A DNA stretch of 64,000 nt from Pseudomonas asiatica (GTDB taxonomy: Bacteria > Pseudomonadota > Gammaproteobacteria > Pseudomonadales > Pseudomonadaceae), in NCBI RefSeq assembly GCF_009932335.1, contig NZ_BLJF01000001.1, positions 3,224,001 to 3,288,000 on the forward strand, read 5' to 3'. Both the position numbers and the translations under genes were made by a program. Below the pieces are notes generated by a model, which did not search any database, was not told where the DNA came from, and worked only from the letters and a program-made list of their open reading frames with translations. Of this stretch, positions 52,890-63,214 are shown piece by piece; position 1 is the stretch's first letter, and each line of letters begins with the position of its first letter.

Positions 52890-53678
52890 TCAGATGTACA
52901 CCGTACCGCGCAGGTACAACGCCGCCCGCCCGCTGATGATCACCCGGCCGTTACCCGGCACTTCGCACTGCAGCTGCCCTTTGCGCACCCCACCCTGCTC
53001 GCAGCTCAGCACGTTCCTACCCAGACGCTCGGCCCATATCGGCGCCAGCGAGGTGTGCGCCGAGCCAGTCACCGGGTCTTCGTTCACGCCGACCCGCGGG
53101 CCGAACCAGCGGGTGACGAAATCAAAGCCACGGCCTGCCGCGGTAACGGCGATACCGCGCACATCGAAGGCCAACAGCGCAACGAAATCCGGCTTCAGGG
53201 TGTCGAGCAACAGGGCGTCATCGATCACCACCACATAGTCGTCACTGCGGTACAGCGCCTGTGCCTGGCCCAGGCCCAGCGCCTGCAACAGGCCCGGCAG
53301 CATGTCCACGGCGACCGGCTGCTTGGCCGGGAAGTCCATGGCCAGCAGCCCGTCAGCGTTGCGGCTGACCCGCAGCTCGCCACTGCGGGTGTTGAAACGC
53401 AGCACCTGCGCCTGCTCGCCCAGCTGTTCGAACAGCACATAGGCCGAGGCCAGGGTGGCATGGCCGCACAGGTCGACTTCCACGGTCGGGGTGAACCAGC
53501 GCAGGTCGAAGGTTTCGCCGTTGCGCACGAAGTAGGCGGTTTCCGAGAGGTTGTTCTCTTCGGCAATGCGCTGCAGCACGTCGTCCGGCAGCCAGCTTTG
53601 CAGTGGGATCACTGCCGCCGGGTTGCCCCCGAACGGCTCGGCGGAAAACGCATCGACCTGGAAGATTTCAAGTTGCAT
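52890..53678 (-). CDS. PhzF-family isomerase/epimerase-like protein
   Basis: 262 residues from ATG at 53678 with AGGAGT ten bases upstream. PhzF fold of two similar halves. The N-terminal QVDAFSAEPFGGNPAAVIPL, the catalytic-Glu loop ENNLSETAYFVRN (Glu near 45), WFTPTVEVDLCGHATLASAY, and the second-half mark GVNEDPVTGSAHTSLAP are all present. Members isomerise small cyclic or amino-acid-like compounds; substrate here unknown. The frame extends upstream to 54278 but that part overlaps the next gene in another frame. Confidence 0.93.
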   Translation of the reverse strand: MQLEIFQVDAFSAEPFGGNPAAVIPLQSWLPDDVLQRIAEENNLSETAYFVRNGETFDLRWFTPTVEVDLCGHATLASAYVLFEQLGEQAQVLRFNTRSGELRVSRNADGLLAMDFPAKQPVAVDMLPGLLQALGLGQAQALYRSDDYVVVIDDALLLDTLKPDFVALLAFDVRGIAVTAAGRGFDFVTRWFGPRVGVNEDPVTGSAHTSLAPIWAERLGRNVLSCEQGGVRKGQLQCEVPGNGRVIISGRAALYLRGTVYI

Positions 53679-53728
53679 GCACACACTCCTTGTTGCCCGA
53701 TCGCTGCCAGGCAGATGTATGAAAAGGG

Positions 53729-54667
53729 TTACTGGCGTACCGGAGTCAATACGGCTTCGCCGGCAAAGAACGCCTGCAGGTTGCGCAGCACCAGGGTCAC
53801 CGTATCGCGCGCCGCCTCCGGCGACTGGCCGGCCACGTGGGGGGTGAGCACGGTGTTGCCAAGGGCCTTGAGAGCATCGGGTACAGCCGGCTCGTCGTCG
53901 AACACATCCAGTGCCGCACCAGCCAGCTGGCCATGCTGCAGCGCGGCCACCAGGGCCTGGGTGTCGACCACGCTGGCTCGGGCGATATTCACCAGGTAGC
54001 CCTCGGCCCCCAGGGCCTCGAGCACCTGTGCATCGACCAGGTGACGAGTGTTGGCTCCCCCGGGGGTTGCCACCACCAGGATGTCGACGGCGTCGGCCAG
54101 GTGCTGCGGGCTGTCGTACCAGGTGTAGGGCACATCCTGGCGCGGCGTGCGGCTGTGGTAGCTGACGGGCATGGCGAAGCCCAGATGGGCGCGCCTGGCG
54201 ATGGCCAGGCCCACCGCACCAAGGCCGAGAATGCCAAGGCGCTTGCCACTCACCGAGGGGCTGATCACCCGGTTCCATTCGCCCCGGCGGGTACTGGCAT
54301 CGGCGCGGGGAATGTCGCGCAACAGCGCCAGCAGCAGGGCGAGGGTGTGGTCGGCGACCGCTTCGGCATTGGCCCCGGCGCCGTTGGTGACAGTGATGCC
54401 GCGCGCAGCGGCCGCGGCCAGGTCAACCTGTTCGTAGCCAGCACCGATCACGCAGATGATCTGCAGTTTGGACAGCGTGTCGATTTCGCTGGCAGTCAGG
54501 CCCAGCGGGCCGCGGGTGAGCACAGCATCTACTTCATGGGCATGGCGCTGGATGGCCTCGGCCCGCAGTTGCGGCGAAGGGGCACGGATCAAACGGTAGC
54601 CGGCCTGCTCCAGCATGGGCAGGTAATCATCGACGGTTTCCACCAGCACCAGGACTGTCTTGTGCAT
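53729..54667 (-). CDS. D-2-hydroxyacid dehydrogenase, NAD(P)-dependent
   Basis: 312 residues. The dinucleotide site is KRLGILGLGAVGLAIARRAH (about 142-161). Catalytic residues appear in LVNIARASVVDTQALVAALQ (Arg), LDVFDDEPAVP (Glu) and LTPHVAGQSPEAARD (His). Resembles glyoxylate/hydroxypyruvate reductases, so it could reduce hydroxypyruvate or glyoxylate made by the Gcl route, but it is far from those genes. Ends 50 bases before the PhzF gene. Confidence 0.92.
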   Translation of the reverse strand: MHKTVLVLVETVDDYLPMLEQAGYRLIRAPSPQLRAEAIQRHAHEVDAVLTRGPLGLTASEIDTLSKLQIICVIGAGYEQVDLAAAAARGITVTNGAGANAEAVADHTLALLLALLRDIPRADASTRRGEWNRVISPSVSGKRLGILGLGAVGLAIARRAHLGFAMPVSYHSRTPRQDVPYTWYDSPQHLADAVDILVVATPGGANTRHLVDAQVLEALGAEGYLVNIARASVVDTQALVAALQHGQLAGAALDVFDDEPAVPDALKALGNTVLTPHVAGQSPEAARDTVTLVLRNLQAFFAGEAVLTPVRQ

Positions 54668-54761
54668 GCCACCTCCGGGTCAGTTCGAGGCGACATTATG
54701 CGGAGTCACCGGCCAGTACAGTCAACCGAAATAAAGAGGTGAAACTGCACTGTTCTGCTTA

Positions 54762-54900
54762 GCTCTGCTCTGCTCTGCTCTGCTCTTGCTCTTGCTCTTG
54801 CTCTTGCTCTTGCTCTTGCTCTTGATCTTGATCTTGATCTTGATCTTGATCTTGATCTTGATCTTGATCTTGATCTTGATCTTGATCTTGATCTTGATCT
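54762..54900. repeat. Penta/hexanucleotide satellite: GCTCT x5, TGCTCT x6, TGATCT x13
   Basis: Uninterrupted tandem arrays: five GCTCT (54762-54786), six TGCTCT (54787-54822), thirteen TGATCT (54823-54900). Long perfect runs imply recent slippage. The arrays touch the outer edge of the left arm of the inverted repeat. Confidence 0.98.
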
Positions 54901-54902
54901 TC

Positions 54903-55156
54903 GCGACTTCAGGAGGCCGAGCAGAGGTCTTGCGGAGGGAGGTGACGGGCATGGATGCCCGTCAAGCGCTGAGGCCCCATGGATGGGGCCTGCAGCGCGT
55001 ACTCCCGGGAGCAAGACCGGCGCGAGGGAACCCCGGAGCGCAGCGGAGGGGCCGGATGATGGGAGCGCAGCGTTTTTTGGTTACTTTTTGCCGCGTTTGG
55101 CAAAAAGTGACTCGCCGTAAGGGCGAAAAGGTGAGTATGCGTCGCCATCGTAAATG
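54903..55156 (+). repeat. Left arm of a 254-bp inverted repeat
   Basis: Starts GCGACTTCAGGAGGCCGAGC and contains smaller dyads (GACGGGCATGGATGCCCGTC; GGCCCCATGGATGGGGCC) and CGTTTTTTGGTTACTTTTTG. Matches the reverse complement of 55261-55514 with few changes. No credible gene inside. Confidence 0.93.
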
Positions 55157-55184
55157 GACTATGCGCGAGATCAAGACCAGTACT

Positions 55185-55230
55185 TTTCCGCTCTTCGCTC
55201 TTCGCTCTCCGCTCTCCGCTCTCCGCTTTC
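55185..55230. repeat. Heptanucleotide run in the centre of the inverted repeat
   Basis: TCTTCGC x2 and TCTCCGC x3 with diverged edge copies, inside the 104-base spacer between the arms. Confidence 0.85.
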
Positions 55231-55260
55231 AAGCGTGGGCATCAACAACAAGGTTAACAT

Positions 55261-55514
55261 TCATTTTCGAAGGTGGCGCTTATTCACCTTTCCGCCCTTA
55301 CGGCGGGTCACTTTTTGTCAAACGCGACAAAAAGTAACCAAAAAACGCTGGCTCCTATCATCCGGCCCCTACGCTGCGCTCCGGGGTTCCCTCGCTACGG
55401 GCCTGCTCCCGGGAGTACGCGCTGCAGGCCCCATCCATGGGGCCTCAGCGCTTGACGGGCATCCATGCCCGTCACCTCCCTCCGCAGTCCCTTCGCTCGG
55501 CCTCCTGAAGTCGC
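55261..55514 (-). repeat. Right arm of the 254-bp inverted repeat
   Basis: Reverse-complement partner of 54903-55156; differences are scattered single bases and one small indel, so the arms diverged or were homogenised by gene conversion. Ends GGCCTCCTGAAGTCGC. Confidence 0.93.
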
Positions 55515-55544
55515 AATCGGTGGCGCCTGGACTACCGCGCGCTT

Positions 55545-55586
55545 AAAAGCAAAAGCAAAAGCAACGGCAACGGCAACGGCAACGGC
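55545..55586. repeat. Hexanucleotide satellite: AAAAGC x3, AACGGC x4
   Basis: Tandem hexamers 30 bases outside the right arm. On the minus strand the units read GCTTTT and GCCGTT, the same G-N-N-N-T-T pattern as GCTCTT and GATCTT on the left side, in mirrored orientation. Confidence 0.95.
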
Positions 55587-55596
55587 AACCTTGCAA

Positions 55597-56013
55597 TTAT
55601 TGGGCGAACGCACGCCCCAGACCACCCGGCACACCGCTGCTGTCAGTCTCCTGCCACGGTCCATCCGGGCTCAGCGACCAGCTCCAGCCGTTGTTGAAGC
55701 GGTAGTAGGTCCGCTGGCGGTAGAAGGTATTGGGCTTCTTCTCCAGCACATACACACCCAGCTTCGGGTCCCAATGGCTCGCCCCGCCAGGCGGCGGCGC
55801 GAAGCTGGCCGAGGTGCGTGGCATCGGCTTGGGCGTGGCCGCAGGCTTGCTCGGCGCGGGGGCCGGCTGCCTGTCCGGCAAGGGCTTGACCGCCGGCCCC
55901 GGCGGCGGCAGGCGCTCGATCGGTGGTTCGGGCTGCTCGTACGGCTCATGCACCGTACACGCAGACAAACCCAGGGCCAGGGTGATCAGGGTCAGGCGGA
56001 CGATGCTGTGCAT
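55597..56013 (-). CDS. Hypothetical lipoprotein
   Basis: 138 residues. Signal peptide with lipobox LSAC (Cys19), so lipid-anchored. A Pro-rich linker (about 25-75) precedes a compact C-terminal domain with HWDPKLGVYVLEKKPNTFYR and TYYRFNNGWSWSLSPDGPWQ, like small pseudomonad surface lipoproteins. It follows ccmI by 12 bases and may be read from the ccm transcript. Function unknown. Confidence 0.82.
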   Translation of the reverse strand: MHSIVRLTLITLALGLSACTVHEPYEQPEPPIERLPPPGPAVKPLPDRQPAPAPSKPAATPKPMPRTSASFAPPPGGASHWDPKLGVYVLEKKPNTFYRQRTYYRFNNGWSWSLSPDGPWQETDSSGVPGGLGRAFAQ

Positions 56014-56025
56014 GGCATTGCTCTC

Positions 56026-57216
56026 TTACGGGTCGGGGCTGTCGATGGTCAGGTGCTGGATGGCCTGGGTGGCGCTGGGCAATGGCGTGCCCTGGCCAAT
56101 CCACTCGCCATGGGTTGGCTGGCCAGCGCGTGATACACGTGCAACGAGTTGGACTTCGGCAAAGTCCGACAGTTTCATCTGCGGCATCATGGCGTCAGCA
56201 TCGGACAGTTCCACCTCGATCGGCAACTGCGCCACAGTCACCCGCTTGGCCGCCAGCGGCATGGGTGGGCCATTGCTGGCGCGGGCGAAGATGAATACCG
56301 TGTCGTCCGGCTTGACCTTGTCCTTCAAGGCCGCAGCCAGTTCCACGCGCACCTTCAAGCGAGCCGCCACGGGCGCCGCAGCCTGCCCCGGCGAACCGCC
56401 CAGGCGCTCGGCAGCGCGGTCGATACCGCCCTGTAGCGCCGCACGCGAGGTATCACCTTCCGGCAGTTGCGCCAGCAGGCGCTTCCAGTAATCGATGGCT
56501 TCCTGGTAACGCTCGCCCTCGAAGGCAGCGATACCACGCAGGCCCAGGCTGGTCACTTCGTTGGGGTCGGCTTTCAGCGCCTCGTCAGTCAGCGCCTGCA
56601 GCTGCGGGCTCCATTTCTTGTCGGCAGCGAAGTACAGCGCCTGTGCCCATTGCCCGAGCAATTCGGGCTGGCGACCGGCCAGGGCCACGGCGCGCTCGAA
56701 TGTACGCGCGGCATCGGCGGGGCGCTGCTCGGCCATGTAGGCTCGGCCCAGGAAGTACACGGCCTCGGCCGAATCCGGCTGGGCCTGCACCACCCGCTCC
56801 AGGCGGGCAGTCATTTCTTCCATCGATTTGGGCGCTTCGGCAAACTCCTGGGTCAGCTCAACCTTGTCGGCCGCGCCGAAATGCAGGTACAGCCCCAATG
56901 CCAGCAGCGGCACCAGCAGCGCCGCCAGCAACGGCAGGGCCTTGCCCAAGTGGCCCTGACGCGGGGCCTCGGCACCTTCGGTATCCGCCAGCAGCTCACG
57001 GGCGGCCTCGTCACGGCCTTTGGCCATTTGCGCCTCATCGAGCACACCGGCGGCCTGCTGGGCAGCCAGTTCGGCGACGCGTTCCTGGTACAGGGCCACG
57101 TTCAGGGCGGTGCGGTCTTCTTCCTGCTGGCGGCCACGGCCACGCAGGATCGGGATCAGCAGGAAGCTGAGGGCAGCGAGCAGCAGCAGGCCCGCGCTAA
57201 GCCAGAATTCAATCAT
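56026..57216 (-). CDS. ccmI: Cytochrome c biogenesis protein CcmI
   Basis: 396 residues from ATG at 57216. Two N-terminal membrane helices ([20 protein letters not shown] and [20 protein letters not shown]), a cytoplasmic loop between them, then periplasmic TPR repeats (about 125-265: [20 protein letters not shown] and similar) that bind the C-terminus of apocytochromes, and a C-terminal extension. Overlaps ccmH by eight bases. Confidence 0.95.
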   Translation of the reverse strand: MIEFWLSAGLLLLAALSFLLIPILRGRGRQQEEDRTALNVALYQERVAELAAQQAAGVLDEAQMAKGRDEAARELLADTEGAEAPRQGHLGKALPLLAALLVPLLALGLYLHFGAADKVELTQEFAEAPKSMEEMTARLERVVQAQPDSAEAVYFLGRAYMAEQRPADAARTFERAVALAGRQPELLGQWAQALYFAADKKWSPQLQALTDEALKADPNEVTSLGLRGIAAFEGERYQEAIDYWKRLLAQLPEGDTSRAALQGGIDRAAERLGGSPGQAAAPVAARLKVRVELAAALKDKVKPDDTVFIFARASNGPPMPLAAKRVTVAQLPIEVELSDADAMMPQMKLSDFAEVQLVARVSRAGQPTHGEWIGQGTPLPSATQAIQHLTIDSPDP

Positions 57217-57697
57217 GGGTCTGTTCTTTTTCCAGCAATTTGGCGAGACGCTCGCGTTCTTCGGCGGACAACTCATTGGCGCCCTGCACGGCCGCACTGC
57301 GGCGCCGGCGCACGATCAGCGCCAGCACCACGAAACCACCAGCCAGCAAAATCCCCGGGCCGAACCACAGCAGCCAGGTACGCCCGCTGAGCGCCGGCTT
57401 GTAGCGCACGAAGTCGCCATAGCGGTCGACCATGAAGTCGACGATCTGCTGGTTGCTCTTGCCCTCGCCGAGCATGCGGAAGATTTCCCGACGCAGGTCG
57501 GCGGCAATCGGCGCGTTGGAGTCGGCGATGTCCTGGTTCTGGCACTTGGGGCAGCGCAGCTCTTTGGTCAGCTGCTGGTAGCGCTCACGCTCGGCATCGT
57601 CGCGGAACTGGTAGGTGTCGATGGCCGCCTTGGCCACGCCTGCCAGGCTCAACCCCATGAAGAGCCCCAGCACCGCAGCTGCCAGCCCCCGCTTCAT
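57209..57697 (-). CDS. ccmH: Cytochrome c-type biogenesis protein CcmH (CcmL-like)
   Basis: 162 residues. Signal peptide, then a periplasmic domain with the redox motif [16 protein letters not shown] (RCxxC), then one membrane helix [20 protein letters not shown]. It reduces apocytochrome heme-binding cysteines together with CcmG and CcmI. Four-base overlap with ccmG. Confidence 0.97.
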   Translation of the reverse strand: MKRGLAAAVLGLFMGLSLAGVAKAAIDTYQFRDDAERERYQQLTKELRCPKCQNQDIADSNAPIAADLRREIFRMLGEGKSNQQIVDFMVDRYGDFVRYKPALSGRTWLLWFGPGILLAGGFVVLALIVRRRRSAAVQGANELSAEERERLAKLLEKEQTHD

Positions 57698-58230
57698 GGC
57701 CTGGCCTCATCGACCAGGCCCTGGTACAGCGGCGCCAGCTGCTCACGCCAGACCGTGGCATCGACCACGCCCACGTGCTTGTAGCGGATGATGCCCTTGG
57801 CATCGATCAGGAAGGTTTCCGGCGCGCCATACACGCCCAGGTCCAGGCCCAGGCTGCCCTGCTCGTCACGAATGTCCAGCTGGTACGGGTTGTGGAACTC
57901 GGCCAGCCACTTCAGGGCCGCCGCATTGTCGTCCTTGTAGTTGACGCCGTGGATCACCACACCCTGCTGGGCCAGCTGGTTCAGGTACGGGTGCTCTACC
58001 TTGCACGACGGGCACCAGGTGGCCCACACGTTGACCAGTGCCGGGCGGCCCCGCAAGTCGGCCTCGGTCAGGGTACGGTCGCCCTGGGTCGAGGCCAGGG
58101 AAAACGCCGGGAACGGCTTGCCGATCATTGCCGAGGGCAGCTCGTCGGGCTTGAGGAACAGCCCTTTGTAGAGGAACACCGCCACCAGCAGGAATACCGC
58201 CAGGGGGACTACCATGATCCAACGCTTCAT
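57694..58230 (-). CDS. ccmG: Thiol:disulfide interchange protein CcmG/DsbE
   Basis: 178 residues. N-terminal membrane anchor (MVVPLAVFLLVAVFLYKGLF) and a periplasmic thioredoxin fold with LVNVWATWCPSCKVEHPYL and the GVYGAPETFLID cis-Pro loop. Keeps CcmH reduced for heme attachment. Overlaps ccmF by four bases. Confidence 0.97.
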   Translation of the reverse strand: MKRWIMVVPLAVFLLVAVFLYKGLFLKPDELPSAMIGKPFPAFSLASTQGDRTLTEADLRGRPALVNVWATWCPSCKVEHPYLNQLAQQGVVIHGVNYKDDNAAALKWLAEFHNPYQLDIRDEQGSLGLDLGVYGAPETFLIDAKGIIRYKHVGVVDATVWREQLAPLYQGLVDEARP

Positions 58231-60215
58231 GCAGCTGCTCCAGACACGCCCAGGGCATCACGCACCCGGGTCTTGACCTTGACGCGATAGCGCCGGTCGA
58301 GGGCCGCCAGCAACCCGCCCAGGCCGGTCAGCAGACCGCCCAGCCAGATCCAGCGGACGTAAGGCTTGATATGCACGCGTACTGCCCAGGCGCCGTTCTC
58401 CAGCGGCTCGCCGAGGGCGACGTACAGGTCGCGGGTAAAGCCGGCGTCGATGCCGGCTTCGGTCATCATCGACTGCTGCACGGTGTACAGGCGCTTCTCC
58501 GGGTGCAGGGTGGTCACTTCACGGCCATCGCGGCTGACCACCACGGTGCCCTTGTCGGAGATGAAGTTCGGCCCTTCGAAATGCCTGGCCCCCTGGAACA
58601 GGAAGTGGTAGCCGCCCAGCTCCACGCTCTCGCCCGGAGCCATGCGCAGGTCGCGTTCAGCGCTGTTGTTGCTCGACAGCACCACGCCCAGCGCGCACAC
58701 CGCCAGGCCCAGGTGCGCCAGCTGCATGCCCCAGTAGCTGCGACCCAGGCCAGGCAGGCCCTTGAGCAGGCCTTTGTGACGGGTCTTGTCGAGAATGTCG
58801 CGCAGCCCGCCAAGCACCACCCAGGCGGCCAGGGCGAAGGCGGTCAGGGTCGGCCAGTCGAAGTCGTCGACGATAAAGCCTGCCACCGGCGCGAGGATGG
58901 CGCTGCCGAGCAGCACCGGGGTCATCATGCTGGCCAGCCATTTGCCGGGGGTGTCTTTCCAGCGCACCACCACGCCCACGCCCAGCACCACCATCAGCAG
59001 TGCCATCAGCGGCAGGAACAAGGCATCGAAATACGGTGGGCCGACCGACAGCTTGGCACCGGTCAACGCATCGAGCACCAGCGGGTAGAGGGTGCCGAGC
59101 AGAATCATCGAGGCCGCCACTACCAGCACCAGGTTGTTGGCCAGCAGCAGCGTCTCGCGCGACCACAGGGCAAAGCCGACCTGACTCTTGACCACCGGTG
59201 CGCGCAAGGCGAACAGAGTGAGCGAACCACCGACCACGAACAGCAGGAAGATCAGGATGAAAATGCCCCGCGACGGGTCGGCGGCAAACGCATGCACCGA
59301 GGTCAGGACACCGGAGCGCACCAGGAAGGTACCCAGCAGGCTCAGCGAGAACGCGGCAATCGCCAGCAGCACGGTCCAGCTCTTGAATACCCCGCGCTTT
59401 TCGGTCACCGCCAGCGAGTGGATCAGCGCCGTACCCACCAGCCAAGGCATGAACGAGGCGTTTTCCACCGGGTCCCAGAACCACCAGCCACCCCAGCCCA
59501 GTTCATAGTAGGCCCACCACGAACCCAGGGTAATGCCGACACCGAGGAAGGCCCAGGCAACGATGGTCCAGGGCCGCGACCAGCGCGCCCAGGCGGCGTC
59601 CAGGCGGCCACCGAGCAAGGCGGCGATGGCGAAGGCGAAGGCCACCGAGAACCCGACGTAGCCCATGTACAGCATCGGCGGGTGGACGATCAGGCCAAAG
59701 TCCTGCAACAGCGGGTTGAGGTCGCGGCCATCGGTCGGCACCTGCGGCAGCAGGCGCTGGAACGGGTTGGAAGTGATGATCAGGAAGCTCAGGAAGCCCA
59801 CGCTGATCATGCCCATTACCGCAAGCACGCGGGCCAGCATCACCTGCGGCAACTGCCGCGAGAACACCGACACGGCGAAGGTCCAGCCGCCGAGGATCAG
59901 CGCCCACAGCAGCAGCGAACCTTCGTGCGCCCCCCACACGGCACTGAACTTGTAGTACCAGGGCAAGGCGCTGTTGGAGTTGCTGGCCACATAGGCGACC
60001 GAGAAGTTGTCGGTCATGAAGGCATGGGTCAGGCAGGCGAAGGCAAAGGCCAGGAAGGCGAACTGCCCCCAGGCAGCCGGTCGCGCCAGGCTCATCCACA
60101 GGCTGTCGCCACGCCAGGCGCCGAGCAGCGGCACGCTGGCCTGCACGGCAGCAAAGCAGATGGCCAGGATCATCGCCAGCTGGCCGAGTTCGGGGATCAC
60201 CAGCGCCGCGTTCAT
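58227..60215 (-). CDS. ccmF: Heme lyase subunit CcmF
   Basis: 662 residues, about 14-15 membrane helices. The WWD heme-handling motif is [20 protein letters not shown] (about 235-254), flanked by conserved His residues. Joins heme from holo-CcmE to apocytochrome c in the CcmFHI complex. Four-base overlap with ccmE. Full family length. Confidence 0.98.
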   Translation of the reverse strand: MNAALVIPELGQLAMILAICFAAVQASVPLLGAWRGDSLWMSLARPAAWGQFAFLAFAFACLTHAFMTDNFSVAYVASNSNSALPWYYKFSAVWGAHEGSLLLWALILGGWTFAVSVFSRQLPQVMLARVLAVMGMISVGFLSFLIITSNPFQRLLPQVPTDGRDLNPLLQDFGLIVHPPMLYMGYVGFSVAFAFAIAALLGGRLDAAWARWSRPWTIVAWAFLGVGITLGSWWAYYELGWGGWWFWDPVENASFMPWLVGTALIHSLAVTEKRGVFKSWTVLLAIAAFSLSLLGTFLVRSGVLTSVHAFAADPSRGIFILIFLLFVVGGSLTLFALRAPVVKSQVGFALWSRETLLLANNLVLVVAASMILLGTLYPLVLDALTGAKLSVGPPYFDALFLPLMALLMVVLGVGVVVRWKDTPGKWLASMMTPVLLGSAILAPVAGFIVDDFDWPTLTAFALAAWVVLGGLRDILDKTRHKGLLKGLPGLGRSYWGMQLAHLGLAVCALGVVLSSNNSAERDLRMAPGESVELGGYHFLFQGARHFEGPNFISDKGTVVVSRDGREVTTLHPEKRLYTVQQSMMTEAGIDAGFTRDLYVALGEPLENGAWAVRVHIKPYVRWIWLGGLLTGLGGLLAALDRRYRVKVKTRVRDALGVSGAAA

Positions 60216-60667
60216 GGCCTGGCCTCCCCGCCGGTGGCGGCCTGGCCGCTTTCCTTCAGGGCCTTGGTAACCTCGGGCGGCATGTACTTCTCGTCGTGCT
60301 TGGCCAGTACTTCATCGGCCACCACCACGCCATCGGCGTTGAGCTTGCCGAGGGCGACGATGCCCTGCCCTTCGCGGAACAGGTCGGGGAGGATGCCACG
60401 GTAGGTGATCGGCACCGACTTGTTGAAGTCGGTGACCACGAAACGCACGTCCAGCGAATCGGACGAACGCTGTACCGAACCTTTCTCGACCATGCCGCCG
60501 GCGCGGATGCGGGTGTCCAGCGGCGCTTCGCCGTTGGCGATCTGGGTCGGTGTGTAGAACAGGTTGATGTTCTGCTGCAATGCGCTCAAGGCAAAGCCGA
60601 CGGCAACCCCGACGCCGACCAGCAGGCCGACGATGAGCAACAGGCGTTTCTTGCGCTGCGGATTCAC
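60212..60667 (-). CDS. ccmE: Heme chaperone CcmE
   Basis: 151 residues from a GTG at 60667 overlapping the ccmD stop (GTGA). N-terminal membrane anchor ([20 protein letters not shown]), then the OB-fold periplasmic domain with [14 protein letters not shown], whose His binds heme covalently and whose nearby Tyr ligates it. Confidence 0.97.
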   Translation of the reverse strand: MNPQRKKRLLLIVGLLVGVGVAVGFALSALQQNINLFYTPTQIANGEAPLDTRIRAGGMVEKGSVQRSSDSLDVRFVVTDFNKSVPITYRGILPDLFREGQGIVALGKLNADGVVVADEVLAKHDEKYMPPEVTKALKESGQAATGGEARP

Positions 60668-60840
60668 TGGTTGTTCTCCCGGCGCAAACGGCGCGCCTCA
60701 TCTTGCAGGTAGCGACGGCGGGCCAGCACGGGCGTGGCGACATTCAGCGCCAGCACCGCCAGGCAGATGCCATAGGCCGTCCACACGTACAGGCCATGGT
60801 GGCCCATGGCGAGAAAGTCACCGAAGGTGGCGAAACTCAT
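60664..60840 (-). CDS. ccmD: Heme exporter accessory protein CcmD
   Basis: 58 residues from ATG at 60840: one membrane helix ([20 protein letters not shown]) preceded by the family's [15 protein letters not shown] and followed by a basic cytoplasmic tail ([18 protein letters not shown]). It helps release holo-CcmE from CcmABC. Overlaps both ccmC and ccmE by four bases. Confidence 0.95.
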   Translation of the reverse strand: MSFATFGDFLAMGHHGLYVWTAYGICLAVLALNVATPVLARRRYLQDEARRLRRENNQ

Positions 60841-61604
60841 TGTGCGGCCCTCCGCCCCAGGCTGTTCAATACTTCATCCTTGACCCAACTGGCGCGCGCT
60901 TCGCGCTTGAGTACTTCAAGGCGCATGCGCAGCAACAGCACCGCGCCGAAGAAGCAGTAGAAGCCCAGCGCCGTGCACAGCAGCGGCAACCACATTTCTG
61001 CGGGCATCGCCGGCTTTTCGGTGAGGGTGAAGGTGGCGCCCTGGTGCAGGGTGTTCCACCACTCCACCGAGTACTTGATGATCGGGATGTTCACCACGCC
61101 GACGATCGCCAGTACCGCACAGGCCTTGGCTGCACTGTCACGATTACTGATTGCCTGGCCCAGCGCAATAATGCCGAAGTACAGGAACAACAGGATGAGC
61201 ATGGACGTCAGCCGGGCATCCCAGACCCACCAGCTTCCCCAGGTGGGCTTGCCCCAGATGGCCCCGGTGACCAGTGCCACGGCGGTCATCCAGGCACCGA
61301 TGGGGGCGGCGCATTGCAAGGCGACGTCGGCCAGTTTCATCTTCCATACCAGCCCCACCACCCCGGCCACTGCCAGCAGCACGTAGCAGGACTGCGCCAG
61401 CATCGCCGCCGGTACGTGGATGTAGATGATGCGGAAGCTGTTGCCTTGCTGGTAGTCCTGGGGGGCGAAGGCCAGGCCCCAGGTGATGCCGACCAGCAGC
61501 AGGAGCACGGCAGCGCCGGCAAGCCACGGCAGCATGCGGCCGCTGATGGCATAGAACCATTTGGGGGAGCCCAGCTTGTGGAACCACGTCCAGCTTATTT
61601 TCAT
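60837..61604 (-). CDS. ccmC: Heme exporter subunit CcmC
   Basis: 255 residues, six membrane helices. The WWD motif region is [20 protein letters not shown], with His residues in [14 protein letters not shown] and [13 protein letters not shown] on the outer side. Delivers heme to CcmE. It starts 46 bases after ccmB. Confidence 0.97.
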   Translation of the reverse strand: MKISWTWFHKLGSPKWFYAISGRMLPWLAGAAVLLLLVGITWGLAFAPQDYQQGNSFRIIYIHVPAAMLAQSCYVLLAVAGVVGLVWKMKLADVALQCAAPIGAWMTAVALVTGAIWGKPTWGSWWVWDARLTSMLILLFLYFGIIALGQAISNRDSAAKACAVLAIVGVVNIPIIKYSVEWWNTLHQGATFTLTEKPAMPAEMWLPLLCTALGFYCFFGAVLLLRMRLEVLKREARASWVKDEVLNSLGRRAAQ

Positions 61605-61650
61605 CAGGGTACATCCAGGGTATTGGCCGGGCTTGGAAGCCCGGGACTCG

Positions 61651-62319
61651 TTATTCGCCGACGCTGATCTTCAGGCCGGCCGCTATCGCAAAGGGTGCCA
61701 GGGTCACGGCCAGGGCCGTCAGGCTGGCGAGCCAGAGTAAGTGGCCGGTTGCCGGCATATTCTGCAACGCCGCTTGCAACGCACCACTGCCCAGGATCAA
61801 TACAGGGATATACAACGGCAGAATCAGCAATGCCAGCAGCAAACCGCCGCGTTTCAGACCGACTGTCAGCGCCGCGCCCACCGCGCCCAAAAGGCTCAGC
61901 ACCGGCGTACCCAGCAGCAGCGAACCGAGCAGCACCGGCAGGCAATGGCTAGGCAGCCCCAGCATCAGCGCCAGCAGCGGCGCCAACAATACCAGCGCCA
62001 GCCCGGAAAAGATCCAGTGTGCCAGCACCTTGGCCAGCACCAGCAGCGCCAACGGGTGCGGCGACAGCACCCACTGTTCCAGCGAGCCGTCCTCGAAATC
62101 GCTGCGGAACAGGCCGTCCAGCGACAACAGCACCGCCAGCAGTGCCGCCACCCAGACCAAGCCTGGCGACAAGGTTTGCAACAATTGGCTTTCCGGGCCG
62201 ACTGCCAGCGGGAACAGCGCAACCACGATGGCGAAGAATACCAACGGGTTGGCCAGCTCGGCCGGGCGGCGGAACAGCAGGCGCGCTTCGCGGCGCAACA
62301 ACAGGATGAATACGCTCAT
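61651..62319 (-). CDS. ccmB: Heme exporter membrane subunit CcmB
   Basis: 222 residues from ATG at 62319, which overlaps the ccmA stop as ATGA; an ATG three codons upstream is less likely. Six hydrophobic spans; family stretches are [20 protein letters not shown] and [20 protein letters not shown]. Membrane component of the CcmAB ABC transporter that releases holo-CcmE. Confidence 0.96.
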   Translation of the reverse strand: MSVFILLLRREARLLFRRPAELANPLVFFAIVVALFPLAVGPESQLLQTLSPGLVWVAALLAVLLSLDGLFRSDFEDGSLEQWVLSPHPLALLVLAKVLAHWIFSGLALVLLAPLLALMLGLPSHCLPVLLGSLLLGTPVLSLLGAVGAALTVGLKRGGLLLALLILPLYIPVLILGSGALQAALQNMPATGHLLWLASLTALAVTLAPFAIAAGLKISVGE

Positions 62320-62948
62320 GCCGCCCATTGCCCCAGGTTCAGTTCACGGTAACCGGAGGGCTTGCGTTCCAGCGTGTGGTGGGTGGTCAGCACTACGGTG
62401 CCGCCCTGCTCGCAGTGGGCCGCCAGGTGCGCCTCGAGCTGCGCCACGCCCTGCTTGTCGAGGGCGGTGAAGGGTTCGTCGAGGATCCACAGCGGCGGGC
62501 TGGCCAGGTACAGCCGGGCCAGGGCCACGCGGCGCTGCTGGCCGGCAGACAGGGTGTGGCAGGGCACGTCTTCGAAACCACGCAGGCCGACGGCCGCCAG
62601 TGCCGCCCAGATCGCCTCGCGGCTGGCCGGCTGGTGCAGGGCGCACAGCCAGGTGAGGTTCTCCTCGGCGGTGAGCAGGTCCTTGATGCCCGCTGCATGG
62701 CCGATCCACAACAGGATGCTGGCCAGGGCGTGGCGCTGCTCGGCCAGTGGCTTGCCACCCAGCAGGATCTGCCCGGCCGTCGGCTGCATCAGGCCGGCCA
62801 GCAAGCGCAGCAGGCTGGTCTTGCCGCTGCCGTTGGGGCCGCTGATCTGCAGCATGTCGCCGGGCCGCAGCTCGAAAGCGAGGTGCTCGAACAGCAGGCG
62901 CCAGTCGCGCTCGCAGGCCAGGCCCGCGGCTTGGAGGTGAAGGGTCAC
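62316..62948 (-). CDS. ccmA: Heme exporter ATPase CcmA
   Basis: 210 residues. Walker [17 protein letters not shown], signature [16 protein letters not shown], Walker [17 protein letters not shown]. Promoter-proximal gene of ccmABCDEFGHI on the minus strand; a REP pair separates it from the divergent FliK-like gene. Confidence 0.97.
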   Translation of the reverse strand: MTLHLQAAGLACERDWRLLFEHLAFELRPGDMLQISGPNGSGKTSLLRLLAGLMQPTAGQILLGGKPLAEQRHALASILLWIGHAAGIKDLLTAEENLTWLCALHQPASREAIWAALAAVGLRGFEDVPCHTLSAGQQRRVALARLYLASPPLWILDEPFTALDKQGVAQLEAHLAAHCEQGGTVVLTTHHTLERKPSGYRELNLGQWAA

Positions 62949-62977
62949 GGTTTCGCCTTATCTTTGTAGGGCTCCGG

Positions 62978-63089
62978 AGCGGTGTCGCCTGCTTCGCGGG
63001 CACGCCCGCTCCCACAAGGTTTCACGCAAGGCTTGAAAGCTGCGCAACCCCTTGTAGGAGCGGGTTCACCCGCGAAGCAGGCGACACGG
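62978..63089. repeat. Inverted REP pair
   Basis: GCTTCGCGGGCACGCCCGCT and GTAGGAGCGGGTTCACCCGC, with GTGTCGCCTGC/GCAGGCGACAC pairing outside them, in the ccmA/fliK-like intergenic region. Confidence 0.9.
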
Positions 63090-63202
63090 CCCTGGAGCCC
63101 TGTATCTCAAGTCGCCCCCCTCGCTGCCGTTATACTGGCAACGACGGACGGTCGGCATTATTACACGCGCCGCCGCGCTGCCAAGAGGGCGGGTTCGACA
63201 GG

Positions 63203-63212
63203 TTGTATACAA
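63203..63212. promoter_or_regulatory. TTGTATACAA palindrome at the FliK-like start
   Basis: Same 10-bp palindrome as before the ureide genes, here ending two bases before the putative ATG at 63215, where a ribosome site would be expected. Confidence 0.4.
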
Positions 63213-63214
63213 TC

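Noticed and set aside
53679..54278. Upstream extension of the PhzF frame to 462 residues
   Set aside because: The extra 200 codons overlap the dehydrogenase gene in another frame; a strong AGGAGT site and the normal family N-terminus fix the start at 53678.
54722..54952. A frame encoding long Lys-Ile or Arg-Ser repeats
   Set aside because: Product of translating the hexanucleotide satellite; no ribosome site and no conserved flanks.
54762..55586. Repeat block as a CRISPR array or REP cluster
   Set aside because: Units are 5-7 bp tandem copies without spacers, and the arms lack the REP core.
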